This document shows, in pieces, positions 1 to 9,474 of a stretch of DNA of 64,000 bases. The notes beneath the pieces were generated by a model. That model was not told the DNA's origin, did no database searches, and worked only from the letters and a program-made list of their open reading frames with translations. A program made the translations under genes and the position numbers. Location: positions 534,001 to 598,000 of the forward strand of contig JAKOGI010000004.1 of the NCBI GenBank assembly GCA_029747015.1. The letters are read 5' to 3'. How positions within the stretch are numbered: the first letter of the stretch is position 1; each line of letters begins with the position of its first letter. The DNA comes from Carnegiea gigantea (taxonomy: Eukaryota; Streptophyta; Magnoliopsida; Caryophyllales; Cactaceae).

Positions 1-158
1 GGCAGCTCCAGTACATCCCCTTATGCTGCACACAAAATGCACGCAATTCGAGTGTATGCAATCACATCCGTTGTTAATAAGATTTGCAAACAGGGGGAGA
101 GAACAGGGTGTAAAGGTTGATCTTACCAAACCCAGTTCATGTTCTGGAAACAGGTATC

Positions 159-3100
159 TCAGGGTGTTCTCACCAACCCTAGTTCCAGTCTATTTCTCTC
201 AAATTGATCTCTAGCTAGTGCCTTAGTGAATATATCAGCAATTTGATTTTCCGTTGTGCAAAAATTCATAGAGATTAAACCCTTTTCAACATTATCTCTC
301 AAGAAATGATGTCGAATGTCAATATGCTTTGTTCTTTTATGTTGACATGGATTTTTGGCAATGTTAATTGCACTTGTGTTATCACAAAAAATAGGAATGC
401 ATCCAGTGTCAACACAAAAGTCCTTAAGCTGTTGCCTTATCCACAACAGTTGAGCACAACATGAAGCTGCTGCAACATATTCAGCTTCTGCTGTGGACAT
501 GGCAACAGAATGTTGCTTCTTGGTAGCCCAAGATACCAAACAAGGTCCAAGAAAGTGAGCCATACCTGAGGTACTCTTTCTATCAACTAGGAATCCAGCA
601 TAGTCAGCATCAGCATATCCAACAAGATCAAAATTGCAACCTCTAGGATACCATAAGGCTAAATTGGGTGTATGTTTCAAATATCTTAGTATCCGTTTCA
701 CAGCCTTAAGATGAGTTTCCTTAGGATTAGACTGAAAACGGGCACATAAACCAACACTAAAAATAATATCTGGTCTACTAGCGGTTAGGTATAGGAGTGA
801 CCCAATCATGTCCCTATAGAGTTTCTCCTCAACTGAGGGACTCCCATCATCCATAACCAACCTGGTTGAAGGAGAAATAGGAGTGTCTACGGGTTTGGCC
901 AACTCCATCCCAAAACGCTTAAGTAGCTCCTTGATATACTTTTGTTGATGGATCATGGTGCCGTTTGGAGTTTGCTTGATTTGTAAGCCTAAGAAAAAGT
1001 TAAGCTCACCCATCATGCTCATCTCAAACTCACTCCTCATCATATTTGAAAATTCATTGCATAAATCATGATGAGTTGCACCAAATATAATGTCATCAAC
1101 ATATATTTGGACAATCAATAAATGTTCCCCCTTAGATTTTAGAAACAAGGTATTGTCTACCTTGCCTCTTCTAAAATCATTTTCAATTAAAAAACTTGAC
1201 AACCGTTCGTACCAAGCTCTAGGAGCTTGTTTTAGGCCATAAAGAGCTTTGTCAAGTTTGAAAACATGGTTAGGAAATTCACTGTTTTCAAAACCAGGGG
1301 GTTGTTTGACATACACCTCTTCTTTAAGGTATCCGTTGAGGAATGCACTTTTCACGTCCATTTGATATAGCTTGATTTCCATATGAGCTGCAAAGGCTAT
1401 TAAGATTCGAATAGCCTCAATTCTAGCAACTGGTGCAAAGGTTTCTTCATAATCGATCCCTTCTTCTTGATTATACCCTTGAACAACCAGCCGTGCCTTG
1501 TTCCTAGTGACTGTTCCTGACTCATCCAGTTTGTTTCGGAACACCCACTTGGTTCCAATGATTGTTCTCTCTGCAGGTTTAGGTACAAGGTGCCATACTT
1601 TGTTTCTTTCAAATTGATGGAGCTCTTCTTGCATTGCCGTGACCCAATCTGAATCTGCAAGAGTTTCATTCACACTCTTTGGCTCAATATTAGAGAGAAA
1701 AGCATAGAAAGCACAGAAATTCTTAAGCTTAGACCTAGTTTGTACTCCACTGTTAATATCAGACAGAATTTGATCAAGGGGGTGCGAACTATGGTACTTC
1801 CATGGTCGTGGAGTAAGAGGATCCACAGACCCATGCTCTACTCTAGTCGTAATATCAAGCTTACGATCATCTCCTGAGCCTGTTTCTGCACCTATTTGTA
1901 AGCCTGTTCCTGAAGAACATGGTCCCGAACAGGGTTCAACGGTGTTTCCCCCTATTTGGTGTTCACCTTGCCTGCTGTTCTGAGGAACACCTTCAGGAGT
2001 TGTTTTCTCCATGGTGTTCTTACCTCGTTTATCTTGGAGCAACACTTCTTTTCGAACAAGACCTAATTCAAGTTCATCTTCCTGTGCATCATTCTCACTC
2101 AACAAGTTAGATTCATTAAAAAGCACATGCACACTTTCCTCAACACACAAGGTCCTTTTGTTAAAGATTTTGTATGCCTTGCTGTGAGAAGAATAGCCAA
2201 GAAATATTGCCTCATCACTCCTAGGGTTAAACTTTCCTAAGGCATCCTTCCCATTATTATGCACAAAACACCTACAACCAAATGTTCTTAGGTGCGTAAT
2301 ATTGGATTTTCTGCCCTTGAAAAGTTCATAAGGAGTTTTGTTCAAAATGGGTCTGATCATGCATCTATTTATAATGTAACATAAGGTGTTCAATGCTTCT
2401 GCCCAGAAATACCTAGGAAGACCACTAGCAATAAGCATTGTTCTGGTCATGTCTTCCAGGGTGCGATTTTTGCGCTCAACCACCCCATTTTGTTGGGGTG
2501 TTCTTGGAGCTGAGAAGTTATGATCAACACCATGTTCATTACAATAGTTGATAAAACTTGCATTTTCAAACTCAGTTCCATGATCAGATCTCAAGCTAAT
2601 TAAGGAGTGTCCTACTCTCTTTTCAACCTTTTTGAGAAAGGCAATAAAATTCTCAAAGGTTTCATCTTTGGATGCCAAAAACAAGGTCCAAGTAAATCGA
2701 GAGTAATCATCCACTACAACAAGCACATACTTTTTCCCACCTCTACTAGTTATCCTCATGGGACCACACAAATCAATGTGTAATAATTCTAGAGGTCGGG
2801 TAGTGCTTACACATTTTTTCGATTTAAAAGAAGATCTGACTTGTTTGCCTTTTGCACAAGCTTCACATACCTTGTCATCATTAAATTTGATGGAAGGTAG
2901 TCCAATAACCAGGTCTTTTGAAACAAGTTTGTTTAAAAGAGTAAGGCTTGCATGACCTAGTCTCTTGTGCCAGAGCATTATGTCATCATTCACAGCACTC
3001 AAACAAGTCAGGTTGTTTTGGGGAAGAGTGGAAATACATACTTTGTAAACATTTTTGTGTCGCTTCCCCCTTAATACGACATCTCCTGTGTTGACATTGA

Positions 3101-3458
3101 CAACCAAGCAATGTGTTCGTGAGAACACCACTAGGTTGTTCTTGTCACACAGTTGGGACACACTTAGTAAATTATGCTTTAAACCATCAACTAAGTGCAC
3201 ATTATCAATTGAGTGGGAGAGAGTTTTACTAATGCTACCTATACCGACAATTGTCCCAGACATGCCGTTGTCAAAAGCCACGCTCCCACCGGTTGAAGCT
3301 GTAAGTGAGAGAAAGTTTGATTTTTCTCCAGTCATATGCCGCGAACACCCACTATCAACATACCACAGCTGCTTGTTTTCAAGGTTGTTTTCTGATCTGT
3401 TTGATAGGGTGTTTCTTATCCTGTTTGCTGGGTTGTTTGTGGGGTTGTTCTCTCTCAC
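159..3458 (-). CDS. pol: copia pol polyprotein (protease, integrase, reverse transcriptase, RNase H), open 1099-codon frame
   Basis: One long open frame carries the whole copia pol order. The protease is marked by [13 protein letters not shown] (DSG catalytic triplet) near residue 35. The pre-integrase zinc finger runs from HKRLGHAS to CEACAKGKQ. The integrase core shows [16 protein letters not shown] and [11 protein letters not shown], giving the D-D-E set. Reverse transcriptase begins at [14 protein letters not shown] and includes the YVDDIIFGA catalytic box. RNase H shows [29 protein letters not shown] and [12 protein letters not shown], all intact. The frame ends in the motif LELGLVRTP. 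The first codon is not a convincing start: the frame lies in phase with gag downstream of a TGA and a TAA, so pol was probably made by readthrough or from a spliced RNA. Function is copying and integrating element RNA in virus-like particles. Whether this copy is active is unknown, because its gag is broken. Confidence 0.92.
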   Translation of the reverse strand: MRENNPTNNPANRIRNTLSNRSENNLENKQLWYVDSGCSRHMTGEKSNFLSLTASTGGSVAFDNGMSGTIVGIGSISKTLSHSIDNVHLVDGLKHNLLSVSQLCDKNNLVVFSRTHCLVVNVNTGDVVLRGKRHKNVYKVCISTLPQNNLTCLSAVNDDIMLWHKRLGHASLTLLNKLVSKDLVIGLPSIKFNDDKVCEACAKGKQVRSSFKSKKCVSTTRPLELLHIDLCGPMRITSRGGKKYVLVVVDDYSRFTWTLFLASKDETFENFIAFLKKVEKRVGHSLISLRSDHGTEFENASFINYCNEHGVDHNFSAPRTPQQNGVVERKNRTLEDMTRTMLIASGLPRYFWAEALNTLCYIINRCMIRPILNKTPYELFKGRKSNITHLRTFGCRCFVHNNGKDALGKFNPRSDEAIFLGYSSHSKAYKIFNKRTLCVEESVHVLFNESNLLSENDAQEDELELGLVRKEVLLQDKRGKNTMEKTTPEGVPQNSRQGEHQIGGNTVEPCSGPCSSGTGLQIGAETGSGDDRKLDITTRVEHGSVDPLTPRPWKYHSSHPLDQILSDINSGVQTRSKLKNFCAFYAFLSNIEPKSVNETLADSDWVTAMQEELHQFERNKVWHLVPKPAERTIIGTKWVFRNKLDESGTVTRNKARLVVQGYNQEEGIDYEETFAPVARIEAIRILIAFAAHMEIKLYQMDVKSAFLNGYLKEEVYVKQPPGFENSEFPNHVFKLDKALYGLKQAPRAWYERLSSFLIENDFRRGKVDNTLFLKSKGEHLLIVQIYVDDIIFGATHHDLCNEFSNMMRSEFEMSMMGELNFFLGLQIKQTPNGTMIHQQKYIKELLKRFGMELAKPVDTPISPSTRLVMDDGSPSVEEKLYRDMIGSLLYLTASRPDIIFSVGLCARFQSNPKETHLKAVKRILRYLKHTPNLALWYPRGCNFDLVGYADADYAGFLVDRKSTSGMAHFLGPCLVSWATKKQHSVAMSTAEAEYVAAASCCAQLLWIRQQLKDFCVDTGCIPIFCDNTSAINIAKNPCQHKRTKHIDIRHHFLRDNVEKGLISMNFCTTENQIADIFTKALARDQFERNRLELGLVRTP

Positions 3459-3476
3459 TTCAGCTTACAAAACAAA

Positions 3477-4052
3477 TCACAGGTTAGTTTTGGGAACCCA
3501 GATCCACTTGGGTCCCATTCTTTTAGACAAGTAAAGCTCATCTTTTCTAATCCAGATTTGTTTCACATACCTTTCATTTTTTTCAATGACATACCTTCTC
3601 AGAGGACATGAATATCGATAGTGACCAGTTTTACCACAATGAAAGCAAATAATGTTTTCAGGTAATCCCACATACTTTCTATGAATTGGGTAAACTGTTC
3701 GTTTAGGCTTATATCCAAGTCCCTTTTTGTTTCGACTGTGGTGAGTGTTTAACCAATCAAGGGCTTGTGAGGACTTGTTCCAGCGCTTGGTTATGATAAG
3801 CTCGGTTTCCAGTTTTTCTATATTAGCATGCAAACCCTTGTTCTCCCTGAGCAAGGACTCAACCATTCCTTCCACCTCAAAGAGTTTTTCCTCCATTCGA
3901 GAATAATCTCTTTCTTTTATAAAGAGGTTTTCTTTGAGCATATTAATATTTTCATGTAAGCCCAGTTTTTCATTTTTAAGGATCTCATTTTCTATTTCTA
4001 GGTCTCGGACATCTCGTTTCAATTCAGCATAAGTATCCATCAAGGTATACAA
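3477..4052 (-). pseudogene. gag: copia gag, C-terminal part with coiled coil and second zinc knuckle
   Basis: This 191-codon segment is in the same frame as the preceding gag block and as pol. It starts with a heptad-like Leu/Glu/Lys-rich coiled coil (ELKRDVRDLEIENEILK). A CCHC zinc knuckle follows (CFHCGKTGHYRYSC), then the basic/aromatic tail ending GPKWIWVPKTNL and a TGA stop. It is separated from upstream gag by a nonsense TAA at 4146-4148. The corresponding codon in the right-hand copy is AGA. The product would be the RNA-binding end of the capsid protein. The first Met drawn here is simply the first in the open stretch and probably not a true start. Confidence 0.8.
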
Positions 4053-4145
4053 AAGTTCTTTTAGAGTTGCTTTATTGAGACCACGTACCTTGTTCTTGAG
4101 ATCAGTAAGACTGTTTGTTGATTCATCATCTGAATCCGTGTCACT

Positions 4146-5209
4146 TTATGCCATGAGAGCTACAGCACCTTCATCAGTTTTAGACTCACCTTCATCCTCA
4201 GAGGAATCTCCCCGGGCAGCAAGCATAGCCTTCGAGAATCGTCTCCCAGAACTGCTTGCAGCTTGTTTTCTACCTTGTTTCCTGGGGTGTTCTTGCTCTT
4301 GCTCTTCTCGAAGTAGTGGACAGTTCTTCACAATGTGATCTGGTTTGCCACACTTGAAACACCCTGTGAACTGTTCTCGGGGGGTGTTTCTGGACTTACT
4401 GAAGTCTTTTCTTTTACTGTTTTCTTTGACCTTTTTGAAGAATTTCTTGAACTTTCTTGTCATTAAGGCCATCTCTTTATCCTCAAGGTCAGAGTCATCA
4501 TCCTCTTGTGCTTTCAAGGCAAGCCCACGATCCTTCTTCTGCTCCTCTTTTTGTTGTGAGTTCTTTCTGAGTTCATAGGTTTGAAGATTGCCAATCAACT
4601 CGTCGAGGGTGATCTTGTTCATGTCTTTAGCTTCTTGGATGGCTGTCACCTTCGCTTCCCAAGACCGAGGCAAAATCCTTAGAATCTTCCTCACCAGCTC
4701 TTCTGTGGTGAAGGATTTTCCAGGGATTTTAGCTCGTTTGTTATGTGGGTGAAGCGTGTGTACATATCCATCACGTTCTCACGATCACCCATATCAAACA
4801 ACTCATATTGCCTCATAAGTAGCTCAATACGTGATTGTTTGACTTGACTTGTTCCTTCATGAGCTACTTGGAGGGCATTCCATATCTCCTGAGCTGACTC
4901 ACACTCCGAGATACGTGTATATTCATCTGGACCAAGGCCAAAATATAATAGCTTCTTGGCCTTGGCATTCTTTTCCATTTTCTTATAGTCTTCACCATCA
5001 AACTCTATGGGTTCCTTGGGAACCTTCTTACCATCTTCAAGCACCTTGGTGGGAACAAGGGGCCCGTTCTTGATGAGCATCCATAATTCATAATCTTCTG
5101 CCTGAATATAGTTCTCCATCCTATTCTTCCACCAACTATAATGTTGGCCGTTGAAATAGGGTGGACGAGTAATGGATTTCCCTTCAAGGATTCCTTGTGG
5201 TGTACTCAT
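4146..5209 (-). pseudogene. gag: copia gag, N-terminal part with first zinc knuckle; frameshift and nonsense stop
   Basis: The reading frame starts at 5209 with MSTPQGILEGKSITRPP and the retrotransposon gag/UBN2-type region (FNGQHYSWWKNRM). It is open to about 4691. The frame then shifts: an A run of five in the right-hand copy is four here (around 4712), so the rest (RKILRILPRSWEAKVTA onward) continues in another frame from 4694. It contains the first CCHC knuckle (CFKCGKPDHIVKNC) and acidic clusters, and stops at a TAA at 4146-4148. The start is chosen by match to the other copy and lies about 40 bp from the primer-binding site. The gene is not functional as it stands. Confidence 0.85.
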
Positions 5210-5250
5210 CTTCAGAATCTCTCAAGGTGTTAGCCCTTTTGAGAGAACCC

Positions 5251-5262
5251 GCTCTGATACCA
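5251..5262 (-). other. primer-binding site, initiator tRNA-Met type
   Basis: On the minus strand the sequence is TGGTATCAGAGC, complementary to the 3' end of plant initiator tRNA-Met and standard for Ty1/copia. It lies two bases inside the LTR edge. Confidence 0.93.
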
Positions 5263-5264
5263 CT

Positions 5265-6736
5265 TGTTGAATTCCAAGAGTACACAACCACAAGAGGGGG
5301 TGAATTGTGGTGGTCGATTTTCGCCTAATAACTAACAAACAACCGTAGCACTTGATTGCAGAGATTGTTTGTAAATCACAAACAACCTTACGCCTTGTTT
5401 GTAGCGGTTGTTCTCAATTGATTCAGTAGCGAAATTCAAAGTAATAAATGCGGAAATAAAGCACACACAATTTTTACGTGGAAAACACCTCTAGCCCAAC
5501 TGAGGTGTGAAAAACCACGACCTACCTCGTGTAGGATTTAACCACTTCACTAACGGGCTGAAAACGTTACAAAAGCAACACTCCTTGTTACAACTTGTAA
5601 CCCACATAACCTTCTTCCCTAAGACAGGTTACACCACGTCCAATCTCACCAGATAGAACACGTCCAAAGTCCACACGACTGAGGACACACTCACTCACTT
5701 TTTGTTCTGAGAACAGGGGTACAAAACACCTTACTGGGGTGCTTCTGACTTAAGCAGATGTAAGGTACAATGAAGTCCTATTATGCCAAGAAATTGAAAG
5801 CTCAGTTAAGCACAATCTTCTCACGGTTTTTCTCTTTGAAATTCAGCTCTAAGAATCTCTTACTTCTTTGTAAAAACCGGATTGTCAAATGGGAGAGAGA
5901 ATTTCAATATTTAAACGCACAACCCAACGGCTATTCTTTTCAAAAGATAGGGAAAATCCTCTATTTTTAGTCGCTTAGAAGATTCACCAAAGATTTCCAA
6001 CGGCTAAGAGAAGAGAGAAGATTTTCTTAAAATATCTTGGCCGAGTAATCTAGCTTGAAAAGAATAAAATCTTGATTTATCCCAAATTCAATCAAGACCT
6101 AAAAATAAGGGATAAGAATCTTTCAAGAGAAATCTTTAGCAAAAACGGTTTTGCAATTTTTTTTTTTTCAAATTCAAAACAAATCTTTTTAGATCTGGCA
6201 GCCAACCGAAGCAAATTTCCAGATAAGACTGATGTAGCTGCTGTAGTTTTTGAGAACACCCTAGGCACCCTGTTTGCAGGGTTGTTTGGAAATGGTGTCC
6301 CAAAGCAACTTTTCGAAAACCGTTTTCAAGAAGTGCTAAAAATGATACTTTCAAGATTGGCATATTAACAAGAGTCTAAAAGATAAAAACTAAATTAACC
6401 AAGACTCCTTGTAAGAATTAGTTGTCTTGTCAAGAGTGAATATGCTGCTCCAAAACACCTTAGTCACCTTGATTCCTTGGGTGATCTTGTGTAGCTGAAT
6501 GTTCCTCAAGACTTAAACCATATGTGTTGTTTGCTGATCTTGTGTCACTGAAGCTCGGAACCTGTTCCTAAGACTTGTTCTCAACATTTAGCCACCAGGT
6601 TAATAAAATATCACAAACAGCGGTGTAGGAACAACGGTGTATTAGGCCTTGTTTGGAGAGCTTGTTTGGAACAACATTACTTAGACAAATATGTTACTCT
6701 TGGATTTGTTATCATCAAAACTAAATATAATCAACA
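5265..6736 (-). repeat. 5' LTR of left copia element (about 1.47 kb)
   Basis: The LTR lies between the primer-binding site and the host DNA. Read on the minus strand it starts TGTTGATTATATTTAG and ends in TTCAACA, so the TG...CA ends are present. It is clearly related to the LTR at 57033-58455: both share TTTTGATGATAA near the start and the block around the conserved cysteine-poor GC-rich 3' portion ending at the primer-binding site. The outer five bases AATAG (6737-6741) should be repeated beyond the unseen 3' LTR if the target duplication is intact. Confidence 0.88.
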
Positions 6737-7138
6737 AATAGTATATTGCATCCATTTCAGCTGCAAGGTACGTAACCTTGTAGCAGATGTCTGCCCGAAC
6801 CTGATCTTAAGCTACATCCACATGTCCTTAGCTGTGTGGAAGCGTTCAAACTCTCCCAGAAGATCGTCCCGCATGCAAGACAGCATAGTATAGCGTGCAG
6901 AACGATCACGTTTAAACCATGCTTGGTATGTTTTTAGGTTTTCTTTGTACTGCTCAGTTGCAGTAATATCTCTACCTTGTTTATCTTTTTCAACCCGAGG
7001 AGCCATGGAGGAGGTTAAGAGGTCTAGCATATCATCATTGTTTAGATAAAACTGGACCTTTAGATGCCAAATATCATAGTTCGAACCATCTAGTTTGTCA
7101 TCAGATTGTATGCAACCTATCATGTTTCTAGCTGTCAT
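6737..7138 (-). pseudogene. gag: copia gag N-terminal fragment, interrupted by retrotransposon insertion
   Basis: The frame begins at 7138 (MTARNMIGCIQSDDKLDG) and matches the plant copia gag type with motifs KLDGSNYDIWHLK and YTMLSCMRDDLLGEFE. This is the domain that precedes the UBN2 capsid region in many plant copia families. The open frame stops at about 6812 (AKDMWM then TAG). Homologous sequence continues in the same frame (LKIRFGQTSATRLRTLQLK) until 6737, where the LTR of the other copia element cuts it. The stop codon and the insertion both show it is a remnant. Confidence 0.8.
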
Positions 7139-7441
7139 ATCTGAAAGTATATTTTATCTGTTAGACATATTGTTTAATAATTAAATTACCTAGAAAGCCC
7201 CATCACTCACAATGTACGTTCGAAAATTTCGCTAAGCTCATAATCATCACGTACAGTTTGCGAATTTTAGAGCCTCTTTAATTTAATTATTAATCTCATA
7301 GAATTTCCTTAAAGGTTTTTGTTAAACTAATTAACATTTTAATTCAATGAATATCACGAAGATATTCACTTTTGAATGTGTATTCAGTTAGTGTTTATGA
7401 AACTAATTCATTTAACACAACTATACACATGTATATTTTTG

Positions 7442-7511
<70 letters not shown>

Positions 7512-9142
7512 AAGTTATATAATCAACCTCAAAATATCATACCATAATTAATGATAATATGAGGATAAGGGGCCAAAAATATATATATATATATATATAA
7601 CTTACAACAAAAATAATAGCCATTTCCAACATATAAAACAAATTTATATGATCATGGGAGTAAACATTCAATAATCCAAATTTGAAACAGTACCAACCCA
7701 AAATAAAAACAGCCCACATCATAAAAAAATATTCCAAGCCGAACAAATAAGGATCGGGATTTTATCCTTTGGGTCAAGTAAATATTTTTGGGCCAAAAAA
7801 AGGAAAAACGGCCCAACAAAAAAAATTGGTCCAAAACACAAAAACGACCCAACATAAAATTTGAAAGGCCCGGAAAAAAAAATGGACCCAACCAAAAAAA
7901 ATAAACGGCCCGGGGGTTTTTTTTATATCTTGAGTATTACTAACCCCCCCCTCCCCCAAAAACCTTAAGCCGAGTCCCTCTCTCTCTCTTGGTGTTCCTC
8001 TGCCTGAATTCTCTCTCCATTCTCTTCGACCTTGCTGCCCATCTCTGGTTCTCTGTTTCTGGAATTCTCTCGACGCCATGGCCAGGAGCACGAAGCTCCT
8101 GCACTGGTCGTCGTGACCAGGGCAGCTACTACCGCCATTGTCGATTGTCCAAAAAAAAATACCCAGATGATGCAACGAGCCACCACCGACCCCGTTGAGC
8201 CTCGATCTACGCTAAATCGGCGAGAACTAAGGGTACTGCGGTGTAGATCGGCCTAATCTGAGCCTGAGGAAGATGCCCATGAGCTAAACGCGCCACTGAG
8301 GCGGTGACGCGTGGTCTCACGCGCCTCTTGAATCGGTGTTTTTCGGCTTCTTTTTCTCGAGGTTGCGTAGATCGGCGACGGAAAGGGGCTCTGGGAGGAA
8401 GAAGATCGTGAAACGACCTTCGTCGGCGGCGCGTGACGGTCACGCACCATCCCTCCACAGTGTTTGTCTGATGGGTATGGCTCGATTGTCTTACTTCCGT
8501 TTTCTAGCCTGCTCCCCCTTCCCCTTGTTTGTTTTCCTTTTAGGCGAGATCAAATTTCAGGCAGAGGGATGGTAGGGCTAGGGTTTTGGGTCTCGGTGTT
8601 TAGGGTTCAGTCGAGTGGGGTGGGTCTTTTCCAAAAAAAATTATGCCTTCCATGTTTTAGCGTTCGATTCAAGCATGATTTTGTCTGAATGTCATGATAA
8701 CATAAGGCATATACACACACAGTGATACGAATTGAATGTAAGATGTGCATAAAGAACGATGACAGACATGGTGAATTCGTGAGTTCTTCAAAAAAAAAAT
8801 TGATCTTTTTAATATCCCAAACACATAATCGTAAGCAAGTTAGGATGAACATATCATCAATAAAAAGAAATAGGGTTTAGGGTATAGGAATATAACATCC
8901 ATGAATCTGAATGAATTTGTCTGAATATTGATAAAATATGAGCATGCTTCTTATTTTAGCAATTTGCATAGTCACGAATATCAGGCAAATTAAACGGAAA
9001 AACATCATGCTTTTAACGAATCAGTAAATTGCATAATCACGAAAATTAAGCAAGGAATTCGTATAAATAAGCATGCTTGTGAACATCTGATGTGTAACAG
9101 AATTATTAATTTTCTCAGTAGGGACTATTCCGAACAGTTTAG
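7139..9142. other. unusually long leader between primer-binding site and gag of the older copia
   Basis: The stretch holds no supported gene. It contains a TA microsatellite at about 7446-7507, a shorter AT run near 7578-7600, a tract of repeated GGCCC/GACCC words (7750-7920), and a GC-rich block at about 7970-8640 rich in CGCC/CGTC words and CT tracts. Short open frames in the GC-rich block overlap on both strands and show no known domain. Copia leaders are usually a few hundred bases, so other DNA may have been captured or inserted here. Confidence 0.5.
7446..7507. repeat. (TA)n microsatellite
   Basis: An uninterrupted alternating AT run of about 60 bases. Confidence 0.97.
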
Positions 9143-9154
9143 CCTCTGATACCA
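9143..9154 (-). other. primer-binding site of older copia element
   Basis: On the minus strand it reads TGGTATCAGAGG, matching the initiator tRNA-Met 3' end for 11 bases. It is one base from the LTR edge at 9156. Confidence 0.85.
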
Positions 9155-9155
9155 C

Positions 9156-9474
9156 TGTAGGAAGAATTAGGACTAACCTGAATGCGAAAAGCGTACTGTT
9201 GGTAATAATCCACGACAATAAAGAAAGACCAGTTACGCCAATAATACCGAGCGGCTACTAGAGTCGCTTAAGAGATATCCACGTCCTAAACTCGAATACC
9301 CGGCAGTGATGGTAGGGTAACCGTGGGGAGGAGGGGAGGAGAGTATAATCGTTATTTCTGTGTGTTTTGGCTGACCCTCCCAAGCCTCCTTTTATAGGTA
9401 ATGGGAGCGAACAACTAGAGTCTAGGGCAGCCGTTTTGTGGCCATCGGGCCTCAACTAATAGGCCCGTCCAACA
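9156..9474 (-). repeat. 5' LTR of older copia element (319 bp)
   Basis: On the minus strand it starts TGTTGGACGGGCC and ends CTTCCTACA immediately before the primer-binding site, so it has TG...CA ends. The upper boundary is inferred from the TG terminus. A TATA-like word (CTATAAAAG, reverse of the bases near 9390) is compatible with an LTR promoter. Confidence 0.7.

Larger units (their letters stand above)
1..6736 (-). mobile_element. Ty1/copia LTR retrotransposon, probable Sirevirus lineage (left copy, 3' end outside window)
   Basis: Read on the minus strand the order is LTR (5265-6736), primer-binding site, gag with two CCHC knuckles separated by a coiled coil, then protease, integrase, reverse transcriptase and RNase H. 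That order (INT before RT) defines Ty1/copia. The long LTR, two-knuckle gag and the tail motif GPKWIWVPK after the second knuckle suggest the Sirevirus/SIRE-Maximus lineage; this assignment comes from remembered family features, not a tree. The 3' LTR and any env-like region lie beyond position 1. The element sits inside the gag gene of an older copia (6737-9474). Its pol is still one open frame, but gag has a frameshift and stops. Confidence 0.9.
6737..9474 (-). mobile_element. older Ty1/copia element, 5' part only (LTR, leader, start of gag)
   Basis: On the minus strand a 319-bp LTR (9156-9474) is followed by a primer-binding site, a 2-kb leader, and the N-terminal third of a copia gag that is cut off exactly where the LTR of the Sirevirus-like element begins. 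Its remaining gag and pol would be expected beyond position 1, past the younger element. The gag carries a nonsense stop, so this element is dead. Confidence 0.75.

Noticed and set aside
7774..8575. Several overlapping open stretches on both strands in the GC-rich block
   Set aside because: They overlap in many frames, as expected for GC-rich noncoding DNA, and none shows a known motif.
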